64,000 nucleotides of DNA, taken from the NCBI RefSeq assembly GCF_013432195.1, contig NZ_JACCDB010000009.1:56091-120090 (forward strand). Direction: 5' to 3'. The notes under the pieces are model-generated. The model did not search any database, was not told the DNA's origin, and worked only from the letters and a program-made list of their open reading frames with translations. Numbering within the stretch: position 1 is the first letter of the stretch; each line of letters begins with the position of its first letter. Below, piece by piece: positions 55,890-62,877 of this stretch. The DNA comes from Tepidicella baoligensis (GTDB taxonomy: Bacteria > Pseudomonadota > Gammaproteobacteria > Burkholderiales > Burkholderiaceae_C). Both the position numbers and the translations under genes were made by a program.

Positions 55890-56240
55890 ATGAACAACGC
55901 ACTCATCACTGACGAGCAGCGCATCGTGCTGCTGGCCAACGGCCGCGAATCGCTGGAGAACCCGGACTTCGATCCGGCCCCCGTGGTCAAGCTGTTCACG
56001 CCGGACGCCGGCGCGACCTGGCTGCTGACCGAGATTGATCCCGATGACCACGACCACGCCTTTGGTCTTTGCGACCTGGGCCTGGGGGCGCCGGAAATCG
56101 GCTGGGTCAGCCTGGGCGAACTGGCGACGGTGCGCGGCGGGCTGGGCCTGCCGATTGAGCGCGACCTGTCTTTCCGCGCCGAGAAGCGGTTGAGCGCCTA
56201 TGCGCGCGATGCGCGCTTGGCCGGGCGGATCGCTGTCTGA
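55890..56240 (+). CDS. DUF2958 domain protein
   Basis: A 116-residue protein of the DUF2958 family, small soluble proteins found almost only on plasmids and integrative elements; function unknown. Family landmarks are VVKLFTPDAGATWLLTEIDP, AFGLCDLGLGAPEIGWVSL and the C-terminal LPIERDLSFRAEKRLSAYA. Good ribosome site (TCAGGAGTTCACC). A second DUF2958 copy at 62878 is cut by an insertion sequence. The gene has its own leader module upstream and a hairpin terminator downstream. Confidence 0.9.
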   Translation: MNNALITDEQRIVLLANGRESLENPDFDPAPVVKLFTPDAGATWLLTEIDPDDHDHAFGLCDLGLGAPEIGWVSLGELATVRGGLGLPIERDLSFRAEKRLSAYARDARLAGRIAV

Positions 56241-56250
56241 CCTGGCCGTG

Positions 56251-56281
56251 GGAGCGCTGCAAGGCGCTCCTTGTGCTTTCT
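56251..56281 (+). terminator. Terminator after DUF2958
   Basis: GGAGCGC (56251-56257), loop TGCAAG, GCGCTCC (56264-56270), then a T-rich TTGTGCTTTCT. Confidence 0.65.
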
Positions 56282-56305
56282 CGACTATCGAAGGAGATCA
56301 ATGCC

Positions 56306-56584
56306 ATGAGCAGCCATCACGACTACATCATCGAAATCACAGCACAGCACGATGCGCTCAAGCCGTTCGCGCCGGAGAACGGCCAGCCCTTGCGCTTCAA
56401 GATCGGCGACGCGGTGATCTACACCAACGAATACGGCGCACAGTTCCGGCGCCGCGTCACCGGGTTCTACCAGCCCACCGGGCTGTCGGGTCTGTACGCG
56501 CGCGGTGCGCGCTATCTGCTGGACTCGTCATCGCCGTGGATGCCGGTATCGGAATCCAGCCTGCGTCCTGACGACTCGGCGTGA
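56306..56584 (+). CDS. Hypothetical small protein (92 residues)
   Basis: A soluble 92-residue protein beginning MSSHHDYIIEITAQHDALKP. It contains a beta-rich core (RFKIGDAVIYTNEYGAQFRR, TGFYQPTGLSGLYARGARYL) that could be a small barrel; no family is recognised. ATG at 56306 has AAGGAG nine bases upstream, which favours it over the longer frame starting at 56273. Lies between DUF2958 and DUF932 as commonly seen in island backbones, by recollection. Confidence 0.75.
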   Translation: MSSHHDYIIEITAQHDALKPFAPENGQPLRFKIGDAVIYTNEYGAQFRRRVTGFYQPTGLSGLYARGARYLLDSSSPWMPVSESSLRPDDSA

Positions 56585-56604
56585 TGCCTTCGCGCCCTTC
56601 CGGG

Positions 56605-56711
56605 GCGCTGCGCGCTTCGCTTACCTCCAGGGGAAAGCCCTGCGGGCTATCCCCGCCGCGCGATGCTTGGCGCCCCTCAAAGACCGCCGAACCGGCTGCG
56701 CCGGATCGGCC
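56605..56711. repeat. Repeat block, copy 1 (GGGGAAAGCCC hairpin)
   Basis: About 107 bp nearly identical to 62165-62270. Includes CGCGCTTCGCTTACCTCCAG, a stem GGGGAAAGCCC/GGGCTATCCCC (56630-56640 and 56644-56654, one mismatch, 3-nt loop) and GAACCGGCTGCGCCGGATCG. It begins 20 bp after the stop of the 92-residue gene. Confidence 0.8.
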
Positions 56712-57036
56712 AGGCCGCAGCAGTCGCTGTCGAACCTGTTTCCCCGTGACTGGCGCATGAGCTTGTGCATCGAGCATTGAATGCTGTGCGTCCCCGGCCA
56801 AGAAACATGGCCGGTCGCGCTGTCGTGCGCGTTGCGCATCGAGCCGCCTGCAGCGTCTCGCCCCTTCAGGCTTCCATCGTTCCCTCGCTCCGCTCGGCTG
56901 ACGCCTCCGGCCCGGCTTCCAGCTTCGGGCCTGCGCGCTTCGCTTGCCGTGCGGTCGGCGTGTGGGATGGCCGTTGCCTTGTCCAGCCGTCTCCCCTGAC
57001 TTCATCACCTTCACCGCGACTGTAGCCCGCGCCCGT

Positions 57037-57115
57037 GTGCCGTCAAGGCGCGCAGGGCCGTGTCCTCGCTTCGCTGCGGGCCGCACCAACCCTGCGCTTG
57101 CCTCCTTGACGGCAC
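57037..57115 (+). ncRNA. Candidate structured RNA: nested stem-loop upstream of DUF932
   Basis: Outer stem of 12 perfect pairs (GTGCCGTCAAGG at 57037-57048 with CCTTGACGGCAC at 57104-57115) and inner stem of 8 perfect pairs (GCGCAGGG at 57050-57057 with CCCTGCGC at 57090-57097), separated by one base on one side and six on the other. The apical 32 nt are GC-rich. It may be an RNA, a DNA protein-binding site or an origin-like element; expression is not shown. Confidence 0.4.
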
Positions 57116-57288
57116 CCGTTCGCGCGCTCCTGACCGTCGCGGGCGATGAACTCAGGAAAGACGGTGGCAACAGGGCCAACCGGGTTCCTCGTGCCGACCG
57201 CACCAAACAGCCGAAAGGCTGGGCTCCGAATCTAGGAATCCGGTGTGCGGTGAACAGCAAACCTTTTTTCTTTGTCAGGAGAAATGCC

Positions 57289-58113
57289 ATGCAACTCGCA
57301 TCCCGCTTCGCTTCCCGTTCCCCGGTGCTGCGTTCGGAACGTCCCTTGTCCGACGACCAAATCCGGGCCGTGGCCCCGTCCATCTTCGCGGACGCCCCGC
57401 ACGAAAGCCGCTCCGAGCGGTACAGCTACATCCCCACTGCCACGGTGTTGCAAGAACTGCGCGGGGAAGGCTTCGAGCCTTTCATGGTGACGCAGACCCG
57501 CGTGCGCCACGACGACCGCCGCGACTACACCAAGCACATGATCCGGCTGCGCCACGCCAGCCAGATCAACGGCCGCGAGGCCAACGAAATCATCCTGCTG
57601 AACTCCCATGACGGCACCAGCAGCTATCAGATGCTGGCCGGGATGTTCCGCTTCGTTTGCAGCAATGGCCTTGTCTGCGGCGACACCGTGGCCGACGTGC
57701 GCGTGCCGCACAAGGGCGACGTAGCCGGACACGTCATCGAAGGCGCTTACGAAGTCCTGCACGGCTTCGACCGGGCGCAGGAATCCCGCGATGCTATGCG
57801 CGCCATCACGCTCGACGCCGGGGAATCGGAAGTGTTCGCCCGCGCTGCGCTGGCGTTGAAGTACGACGAGGACAAGCCCGCGCCCATCACGGAATCGCAA
57901 ATCCTGATGCCGCGCCGCCACGACGACGACCGCCGCGACCTGTGGAGCGTGTTCAACCGCACGCAGGAGAACTTGACCAAAGGCGGCCTGTCCGCCCGCG
58001 CCGCGAATGGCCGCCGCCAGACCACCCGGCCCGTACAGGGCATCGACCAAAGCGTGCGCCTCAATCGCGCCCTGTGGCTGCTGGCCGATGGCCTGCGCCA
58101 GTTGAAAGCCTGA
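57289..58113 (+). CDS. DUF932 domain protein
   Basis: A 274-residue protein of the DUF932 family, known from phages and plasmids; function unknown. Landmarks are SIFADAPHESRSERYSYIPT near residue 30, FVCSNGLVCGD (about 120-130) and the C-terminal LWSVFNRTQENLTKGG and GIDQSVRLNRALWLLAD. ATG at 57289 follows TCAGGAGAAATGCC; the open frame upstream to 56944 is not protein-like. Followed by a hairpin and the ParB-like gene. Confidence 0.9.
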   Translation: MQLASRFASRSPVLRSERPLSDDQIRAVAPSIFADAPHESRSERYSYIPTATVLQELRGEGFEPFMVTQTRVRHDDRRDYTKHMIRLRHASQINGREANEIILLNSHDGTSSYQMLAGMFRFVCSNGLVCGDTVADVRVPHKGDVAGHVIEGAYEVLHGFDRAQESRDAMRAITLDAGESEVFARAALALKYDEDKPAPITESQILMPRRHDDDRRDLWSVFNRTQENLTKGGLSARAANGRRQTTRPVQGIDQSVRLNRALWLLADGLRQLKA

Positions 58114-58121
58114 ATCCCCAC

Positions 58122-58151
58122 GCGGCAGGGGCAGGCAGCAGCCCTTGCCGC
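58122..58151 (+). terminator. Hairpin between DUF932 and ParB-like genes
   Basis: GCGGCAGGGGC (58122-58132) pairs with GCCCTTGCCGC (58141-58151) over 11 positions with one G-U wobble and an 8-nt loop, 8 bp after the DUF932 stop. Only a weak pyrimidine-rich tail follows. Confidence 0.5.
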
Positions 58152-58191
58152 TTCTCTCGCTGCTGCATCCCAACCGCAAGGAGTTATCACC

Positions 58192-60240
58192 ATGAACGCC
58201 GTACCCAAAACCGAAACCGTCGCCATCGAAGCCGCCGCACCGCTGGAAGTGGCAGACCCGACCAAGAACCTGATCTTGGTTCCGCTGTCGCAACTGTTGC
58301 CGCGCCGCTCCAAGCGCAACGTCCGCACGACCCCGCGCCAGTCCATCCCCGAACTGGCCGCGAGCATTGCCCGCATCGGCCTGCTGCAAAACCTGATCGT
58401 CATCCTTGCCACCGATGGCGAGGCTTACGAAGTGGTGGCAGGCGACCGCCGCCTGACCTCCTTGAAGCTGCTGGCGAAGAAGAAGCGCATCCCCGCCGAC
58501 TACGAAGTGCCGTGCCTGCTGGTGGCCGATGCGTCCGCGCGCACCGTCAGCCTCGCGGAGAACGTGCAGCGCGAGAACATGCACCCCGCCGACCAGTTCG
58601 CGGCCTTCGCCGCGCTGGTCAAGGAAGGCCGGCCCGTCGAAGACATTGCCGCCGACTTCGGCGTGTCCCCGCTGGTGGTGCAGCGCCGCTTGAAGCTGGC
58701 GAACGTCTCGCCGCGCCTGATGGCCGACTACCGGGCCGGTGGCGTGACGCTGGAACAGTTGATGGCCTTGACCATCACCGACGACCACGCCGCGCAGGAA
58801 GCCGCGTTCTATGGTGCGCCGGAATGGCAGCGCAGCCCGTCCAAGCTGCGCGAGCGCCTGACCGAGCGCGAAATCGACGCCACGCACGCGCTGGTGCGCT
58901 TCGTCGGGCTGGATACCTACCAGCAGGCAGGCGGTGGCATCCGCCGCGACCTGTTCGCAGAAGGCGATGCCGGAACCTACCTCACCGATACCGCAGTGCT
59001 GGAAACGCTGGTGCGCGACAAGCTGGCAACGCTGGCCGAGGACGTGCGCGCCGAGGGGTGGGCATGGGTGGAGGCCGTGCCGCATCTGGCCTACGAGGAA
59101 CGGCAGGCGTTCCAGAACGCCCCGCGCCATCGTCGCGAGCCGACCACCCGCGAAGCCCGCCGCATCGCCTCGCTGGAAACCCGCCTCGAAAAGATCGACG
59201 CCGAACTGGAAGAAGCCTGCGACGCCGAGGACGAGGCCAAGGCCGAGAAGCTGGAACAGCGGCGCGATCAGGTGGTCGGGGAACTGCAAGACGCGGAGGA
59301 TGCCTTGCAGGGCTATGCCCCCGAGGTGCGCGAGGTGGCCGGTGCCATCGTCACCATCGACCGCAACGGCGAGGCCGTCATGCATCGCGGCCTGCTGCGC
59401 GAAGCCGAGGCCAAGGCGCTGCGCACGCTGGAAAAGCTGCGGCGCGGTTTCGGCAGTGCCGAAGGCGAAGCCGCCAACGACGAGCACGAGGACGCCGACG
59501 ACGCGCCCAAGGCCGCGAGCCTGTCCGACCGGCTGGCGCAGCGGTTGAGCGCCCACCGCACGGCGGCGCTGCAAATCGAAGTCGCACGGCATCCGCACGT
59601 CGCGCTGGCCGCGCTGGTGCATGGCATGGTGCAGACCGTCTTGCAGCCCGACGCCTACGGCGATGGCCTGCCGCTCGGCGTGCGCCTCACGACGCAAGAC
59701 CGACTGGAAGGCATGGCCCCGGACTGGCCGGAATCGCCCGCCGCCGTGGCGCTGCGCGAACTGCAACAGGTGGCCGGTGAAGCCTTGCCGGAGGACAGCG
59801 CCGAACTGTTCGCCGTGCTGCTGGCGAAATCGCAAGACGAACTGGTGCGGCTGCTGGCCGTGTGCGTGGCTTCCACGGTGGACGTGGTGACGCCTCGCGC
59901 CACGGTGCAGCAACCCGGCGAGGAACTGGCGCAGGCCGTGGGCCTCGACATGGCCGCATGGTGGAAGCCGACCGCAGAAGGCTACTTCAAGCACATTTCC
60001 AAGGCCGTGATTCTGGATGCCGTGGCCGCGTTTGCACCGGAATCCGTCACCCGACTGGCGAAGCTCAAGAAGGCCGACATTGCCAGCGAAGCCGAACGGC
60101 TGGCCGATGGCACGGGCTGGATGCCCGCCATCTTCAAGGCCGAAGGCCCGGAAGCTGCGCCGGCGGAAACGCAGGCGCAGGACGCCCCGGAGGATGCCGA
60201 GGCCGTGGCGGATGAACCCGCCGAGGCGCTGGCCGCTTGA
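58192..60240 (+). CDS. ParB/RepB/Spo0J family protein (long island type)
   Basis: A 682-residue protein with an N-terminal ParB-like nucleotide-binding domain (about 28-125) including VVAGDRRLTSLKLLAKKK and AENVQRENMHPADQFAAFAA, followed by the helix-turn-helix (VEDIAADFGVSPLVVQRRLK, about residues 150-170). The remaining 500 residues hold a coiled-coil, Glu/Ala-rich middle (SLETRLEKIDAELEEACDAE) and a poorly characterised C-terminus. Chromosomal ParB proteins are about 300 residues; the long form is typical of integrative elements and plasmids. No parA is adjacent, so partition or regulation is unresolved. Confidence 0.92.
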   Translation: MNAVPKTETVAIEAAAPLEVADPTKNLILVPLSQLLPRRSKRNVRTTPRQSIPELAASIARIGLLQNLIVILATDGEAYEVVAGDRRLTSLKLLAKKKRIPADYEVPCLLVADASARTVSLAENVQRENMHPADQFAAFAALVKEGRPVEDIAADFGVSPLVVQRRLKLANVSPRLMADYRAGGVTLEQLMALTITDDHAAQEAAFYGAPEWQRSPSKLRERLTEREIDATHALVRFVGLDTYQQAGGGIRRDLFAEGDAGTYLTDTAVLETLVRDKLATLAEDVRAEGWAWVEAVPHLAYEERQAFQNAPRHRREPTTREARRIASLETRLEKIDAELEEACDAEDEAKAEKLEQRRDQVVGELQDAEDALQGYAPEVREVAGAIVTIDRNGEAVMHRGLLREAEAKALRTLEKLRRGFGSAEGEAANDEHEDADDAPKAASLSDRLAQRLSAHRTAALQIEVARHPHVALAALVHGMVQTVLQPDAYGDGLPLGVRLTTQDRLEGMAPDWPESPAAVALRELQQVAGEALPEDSAELFAVLLAKSQDELVRLLAVCVASTVDVVTPRATVQQPGEELAQAVGLDMAAWWKPTAEGYFKHISKAVILDAVAAFAPESVTRLAKLKKADIASEAERLADGTGWMPAIFKAEGPEAAPAETQAQDAPEDAEAVADEPAEALAA

Positions 60241-60254
60241 CCCGCGCCGAAGGC

Positions 60255-60282
60255 AAGCGCCCCGGCCTCGACCGGGGCGCTT
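60255..60282 (+). terminator. Hairpin after the ParB-like gene
   Basis: AAGCGCCCCGG (60255-60265), 6-nt loop, CCGGGGCGCTT (60272-60282): 11 perfect pairs located 14 bp after the stop and just before the AAGGAG ribosome site of the next small gene. No T-run, so attenuation or mRNA processing is as likely as termination. Confidence 0.5.
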
Positions 60283-60302
60283 CGCCGGAAGGAGAAGCCC
60301 CC

Positions 60303-60512
60303 ATGACCCACACCACCACCAGCCGCCCGCGCATGGCGGCAATCTACGCCCACGGCACGGTGCGCGCCCGCCGCTGGCACGGCGATGGCGACATGCGCGG
60401 CTAGCGCCCGCCCTCGGGCTGGACGGCCTGCGCCGACCTCACCGACATTCATCCCATCACGGGCCGCGCCTTGCCGCGTGCCGTGTGGTGGCTCATCGAG
60501 ACGAAGGAATAA
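60303..60512 (+). pseudogene. Small island gene interrupted by an in-frame amber codon
   Basis: ATG at 60303 with AAGGAG at 60289-60294 opens a frame of 69 residues starting MTHTTTSRPRMAAIYAHGTV, but codon 34 is TAG (60402-60404) within DMRG-stop-RPPSGWTACADLT. The same frame then continues uninterrupted and protein-like (DIHPITGRALPRAVWWLIET) to TAA at 60510-60512. The simplest view is a recent TAC or TAT to TAG mutation of a Tyr codon in a gene of unknown function. A 33-residue product could still be made. Confidence 0.5.
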
Positions 60513-60522
60513 CCGCGTTCAG

Positions 60523-60557
60523 CACCGCGCCCAGGCGGTTCCGTCCTGGGCGCGGTG
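60523..60557 (+). terminator. 13-bp perfect hairpin before dmeR region
   Basis: CACCGCGCCCAGG (60523-60535), 9-nt loop, CCTGGGCGCGGTG (60545-60557). It lies 10 bp after the small interrupted gene, followed by AAACGCAAAA rather than T's on this strand. Probably a transcription stop or RNA 3' end structure. The remaining 60558-60693 shows nothing recognisable. Confidence 0.5.
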
Positions 60558-60693
60558 AAACGCAAAATCCGGGCGCGGCAGTGGCCGCGCGCGGTGTCAG
60601 ACGCCAACAGCCGATTCAGTGGGCCGTCCCGCTTTGGCGCTTGCGAGCGCCGCACGCCGACACTTGATGCAGACGGAACGCCCCGGCTCCGGT

Positions 60694-60716
60694 AATATAG
60701 TCCCCTAGACTATATT
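60694..60716. promoter_or_regulatory. Palindromic operator for the RcnR/FrmR-type repressor
   Basis: AATATAGTC (60694-60702) and GACTATATT (60708-60716) are perfect inverted repeats around CCCTA, 11 bp before the repressor ATG. This AT-G/C-AT layout resembles operators of RcnR, FrmR and DmeR proteins. It should overlap the promoter so that the repressor blocks its own operon until Co or Ni binds. Confidence 0.75.
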
Positions 60717-60727
60717 GAAATACCGCT

Positions 60728-61000
60728 ATGGCCCATACCACCCGCCAGAAAGACAAGCTGATCGCCCGTGTCCGTCGCATCAAAGGACAGTTGGAAGGCA
60801 TCGAACGCGCCTTGGAGTCCGAGGCCGCTTGCGTCGAGGTGTTGCGCCAGATCGCTTCCGTGCGTGGCGCAGTCAGCGGTTTGACGGCAGAGGTAATGGA
60901 AGACTACCTGCGCGAACACGTCCTAGCCGCTGCGACTGACAAGGAGCGCCATCAGGGCGGCGAGGAAATGATCGAGGTTATCCGCGCATACATGAAATAA
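60728..61000 (+). CDS. dmeR: Metal-sensing repressor of the RcnR/FrmR (CsoR) family, DmeR-like
   Basis: A 90-residue all-helical repressor that releases DNA when it binds metal. It has the RcnR-type ligands His3, Cys35 (ESEAACVEVL) and His64 (LREHVLA), while RcnR's His60 is Tyr here; these residues favour Ni/Co sensing over Cu (CsoR) or formaldehyde (FrmR). The family core RRIKGQLEGIERAL and QIASVRGAVSGLTAEVMEDY is clear. A perfect palindrome precedes it and a DmeF-type efflux pump gene follows after 45 bp. Sensor specificity is inferred from ligands and neighbour. Confidence 0.85.
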   Translation: MAHTTRQKDKLIARVRRIKGQLEGIERALESEAACVEVLRQIASVRGAVSGLTAEVMEDYLREHVLAAATDKERHQGGEEMIEVIRAYMK

Positions 61001-61045
61001 GCCTGCCGCCTCCCGGCAGCCTCACACAACAACAGGAACTTGCGG

Positions 61046-62002
61046 ATGACTACGACTAGCCCTCAAGCATCGGGCCACGATCATTTCTTCCTCGGCGGCG
61101 ACCATCGACGTAATGAGCGCAAGGTGTGGCTGGTGATTGCGCTTACCGCCAGCATGATGCTGGTGGAGATCATTGCGGGCACCATCTATGGTTCGATGGC
61201 GCTGGTGGCCGACGGCTGGCATATGTCCACCCATGCCGGCGCAATGCTGATCGCCGCGTTGGCGTACCGCTTCGCGCGCCGCCATGCAGGCAATCCGCGC
61301 TTCACTTTCGGCACGGGCAAGCTCGGCGAGCTGGCCGGCTTCGCCAGCGCAGTGTTGCTGGCTTTGATCGCCTTGCTGATCGGCTGGGAGAGCCTGGTTC
61401 GCCTGACCCAGCCCATCCATATCGACTTCGCGCAGGCGTTTGCGGTGGCCATTGTGGGATTGATCGTCAATCTGGTCTGCGCCTGGCTGTTGAAGGACGA
61501 CCATTCCCATCATGGTCATCACCACCATCATGACCACGATCATCACGACGATCACCATGAATCCGGCAAGGCCCGCGACAACAATCTGCGCGCGGCCTAC
61601 CTGCATGTGATGGCCGATGCCCTGACATCCGTGCTGGCCATCGTCGCGCTAGTGCTGGGGAGCAGCTATGGCTGGACGTGGGCCGATCCCGTCATGGGTG
61701 TGGTCGGCGCGTTGGTCATTGCACGTTGGTCATGGGGACTAATCCGGGACACCGGCAGCGTGTTGCTCGATGCCGCAGCCGAGGGCGAGGAAGTCCGTGA
61801 GGAAATCCGAGAGGCGATCACGCCCACGGGCAGCGAGGTCACGGATCTTCATGTGTGGCAGGTCGGCCCCGGCCATTTCGCGGCGATCGTTTCGCTGATG
61901 GCCCAAGAACCCCGAGAACCTGCGTATTACAAGGCGCTGCTCGCTCATATTCATGAGTTGGCACACGTAACCGTCGAGGTCGAACGTAGGGCAGCCGCAT
62001 GA
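61046..62002 (+). CDS. dmeF: Cation diffusion facilitator, DmeF-like cobalt/nickel exporter
   Basis: Six-segment inner-membrane antiporter of the CDF family, 318 residues, expected to export Co and Ni (and perhaps other divalent metals). The TM2 metal site is in LVADGWHMSTHAGAML and the TM5 site in YLHVMADALTSVLAIVA, both with the His/Asp spacing of DmeF rather than the zinc-type HxxxD of CzcD. A His/Asp-rich cytoplasmic loop (HHGHHHHHDHDHHDDHHES) lies between TM4 and TM5. ATG at 61046. Forms an operon with the upstream repressor, cargo of the island. Confidence 0.88.
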   Translation: MTTTSPQASGHDHFFLGGDHRRNERKVWLVIALTASMMLVEIIAGTIYGSMALVADGWHMSTHAGAMLIAALAYRFARRHAGNPRFTFGTGKLGELAGFASAVLLALIALLIGWESLVRLTQPIHIDFAQAFAVAIVGLIVNLVCAWLLKDDHSHHGHHHHHDHDHHDDHHESGKARDNNLRAAYLHVMADALTSVLAIVALVLGSSYGWTWADPVMGVVGALVIARWSWGLIRDTGSVLLDAAAEGEEVREEIREAITPTGSEVTDLHVWQVGPGHFAAIVSLMAQEPREPAYYKALLAHIHELAHVTVEVERRAAA

Positions 62003-62331
62003 ACGAGTGTGTTGTGTTAAAGCGTTCGACAAGTCTTTCTGCATGATGCTCTGAATGGCTTGGGCGTGTCGGCGCGAAGCGCCGCCGGGCTTTCGGGCTG
62101 CGCCCCGTGCCGACTTCGCTGTCACGGCCATTCGGCTTCAATCCCTCACGCCTTCGCGCCTGCGGCGCTGCGCGCTTCGCTTGCCTCCAGGGGAAAGCCC
62201 TGCGGGCTATCCCCGCCGCGCGCAGCTTGGCGCCCCTCGATGCGGCCGAACCGGCTGCGCCGGATCGGCCCGGCCAGCGCCCCGCCCATAGCGGCGGGGC
62301 GCTGTGCTGCTGTTCGTAGCACACCACCACG
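62003..62331. repeat. 329-bp gene-free stretch made of repeat modules
   Basis: No gene seen. It combines a copy (about 62090-62185) of the module at 54793-54901 with repeat block copy 2 (62165-62270, near identical to 56605-56711, stem at 62190-62200 and 62204-62214). Between the dmeF stop and 62090 nothing is recognised. Confidence 0.75.
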
Positions 62332-62637
62332 TCACGCGCGCGGCTTTGCCGCATCGCGCTCCTTCAACACCGCCTCCAGCTCCCGGCGCACCTGCGCCAG
62401 CAGTTCGTCGGCCTTGCGCGGGCTGTCGCCCGCGTAGGCCAGCGTCAGCAGCGTGAGCGGGTGGATCTCCATCACCTCGCACAGCTCGGCCAGCTTATGC
62501 AGGGTGGGGCTTTTGAGGTCGCGTTCGAGGGTGCTCATATAGGTGCGGCTGGACACGTCAGAGAAGGCTTCCTGGCTCAAGCCACGCGCCTTTCTAACGG
62601 TCTTCAACGCCTTCGCCAATGAGTTCCCAGCCGCCAC
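62332..62637 (-). CDS. XRE-family helix-turn-helix regulator
   Basis: A 101-residue DNA-binding protein. The HTH is residues about 8-62: SLAKALKTVRKARGLSQEAF, DVSSRTYMSTLERDLKSPTL, HKLAELCEVMEI. The C-terminal 35 residues are a charged helix (DELLAQVRRELEAVLKERDA). It is a plausible island regulator. The start appears to be GTG at 62637. A 12-bp palindrome lies about 40 bp upstream and may be its operator. Confidence 0.85.
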   Translation of the reverse strand: MAAGNSLAKALKTVRKARGLSQEAFSDVSSRTYMSTLERDLKSPTLHKLAELCEVMEIHPLTLLTLAYAGDSPRKADELLAQVRRELEAVLKERDAAKPRA

Positions 62638-62677
62638 CTATGGTTTCCCTCGAAAAACCAAGATGACAGCCCATTGC

Positions 62678-62689
62678 GCCCTATAGGGC
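62678..62689. promoter_or_regulatory. 12-bp palindrome upstream of the XRE gene
   Basis: GCCCTATAGGGC is perfectly symmetrical and sits 41 bp upstream of the XRE start, where a self-binding operator would be expected. Only one copy is seen. Confidence 0.35.
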
Positions 62690-62732
62690 TACAATCTATA
62701 GTGTTCATTTGGTGTTATACGTTTTTGTGCCT

Positions 62733-62850
62733 TTACGGAAATCCGCCTCTGCGGCTTCTGGTGAAGCCACAGAGCCGCATCCGTGCTTGCGCACGAAGGC
62801 GTAAATCCGGTTTCGCGGTTCTGCGCTTCAGCGTGAAACCGCATTCGTGC
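62733..62850. repeat. Two tandem ~55-bp imperfect repeats with matching hairpins
   Basis: Copy 1 (62733-62786) and copy 2 (62796-62850) share AAATCCG, GCGG, GTGAA, CCGCAT and CGTGC. Each can form a stem: TGCGGCT/AGCCGCA (62750-62756 with 62773-62779) and GCGGTT/AACCGC (62815-62820 with 62837-62842). The C-G pair at 62755/62774 corresponds to a T-A pair in copy 2. Located between the XRE gene and the truncated DUF2958 gene. Confidence 0.55.
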
Positions 62851-62877
62851 ATCATGGGATTTGTGGGATTGCCGACC

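Larger units (their letters stand above)
56585..57288. other. 704-bp gene-free region with repeats and a nested stem-loop
   Basis: No credible gene: the frames through it are shadows without ribosome sites or protein-like sequence. It contains repeat block copy 1 (56605-56711), a module tail at 56899-56949 (GCGCGCTTCGCTTGCC type), and a long nested inverted repeat at 57037-57115. Just before the DUF932 gene there is a TTTTTTCTTTGTCAGGAGAA stretch with the ribosome site. Best read as a long leader or as the site of a non-coding RNA. Confidence 0.6.

Noticed and set aside
57232..60342. A minus-strand open frame of about 1,000 codons
   Set aside because: It is antisense to the DUF932 and ParB-like genes, whose plus-strand products show clear family motifs; long antisense frames are expected at this GC content, and its product is low-complexity.
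62674..62877. An N-terminal extension of the truncated DUF2958 protein over the tandem repeats
   Set aside because: The translated repeats are not protein-like (repeated LLVKPQSRI / FSVKPHSCI blocks) and the intact paralogue has no such extension.
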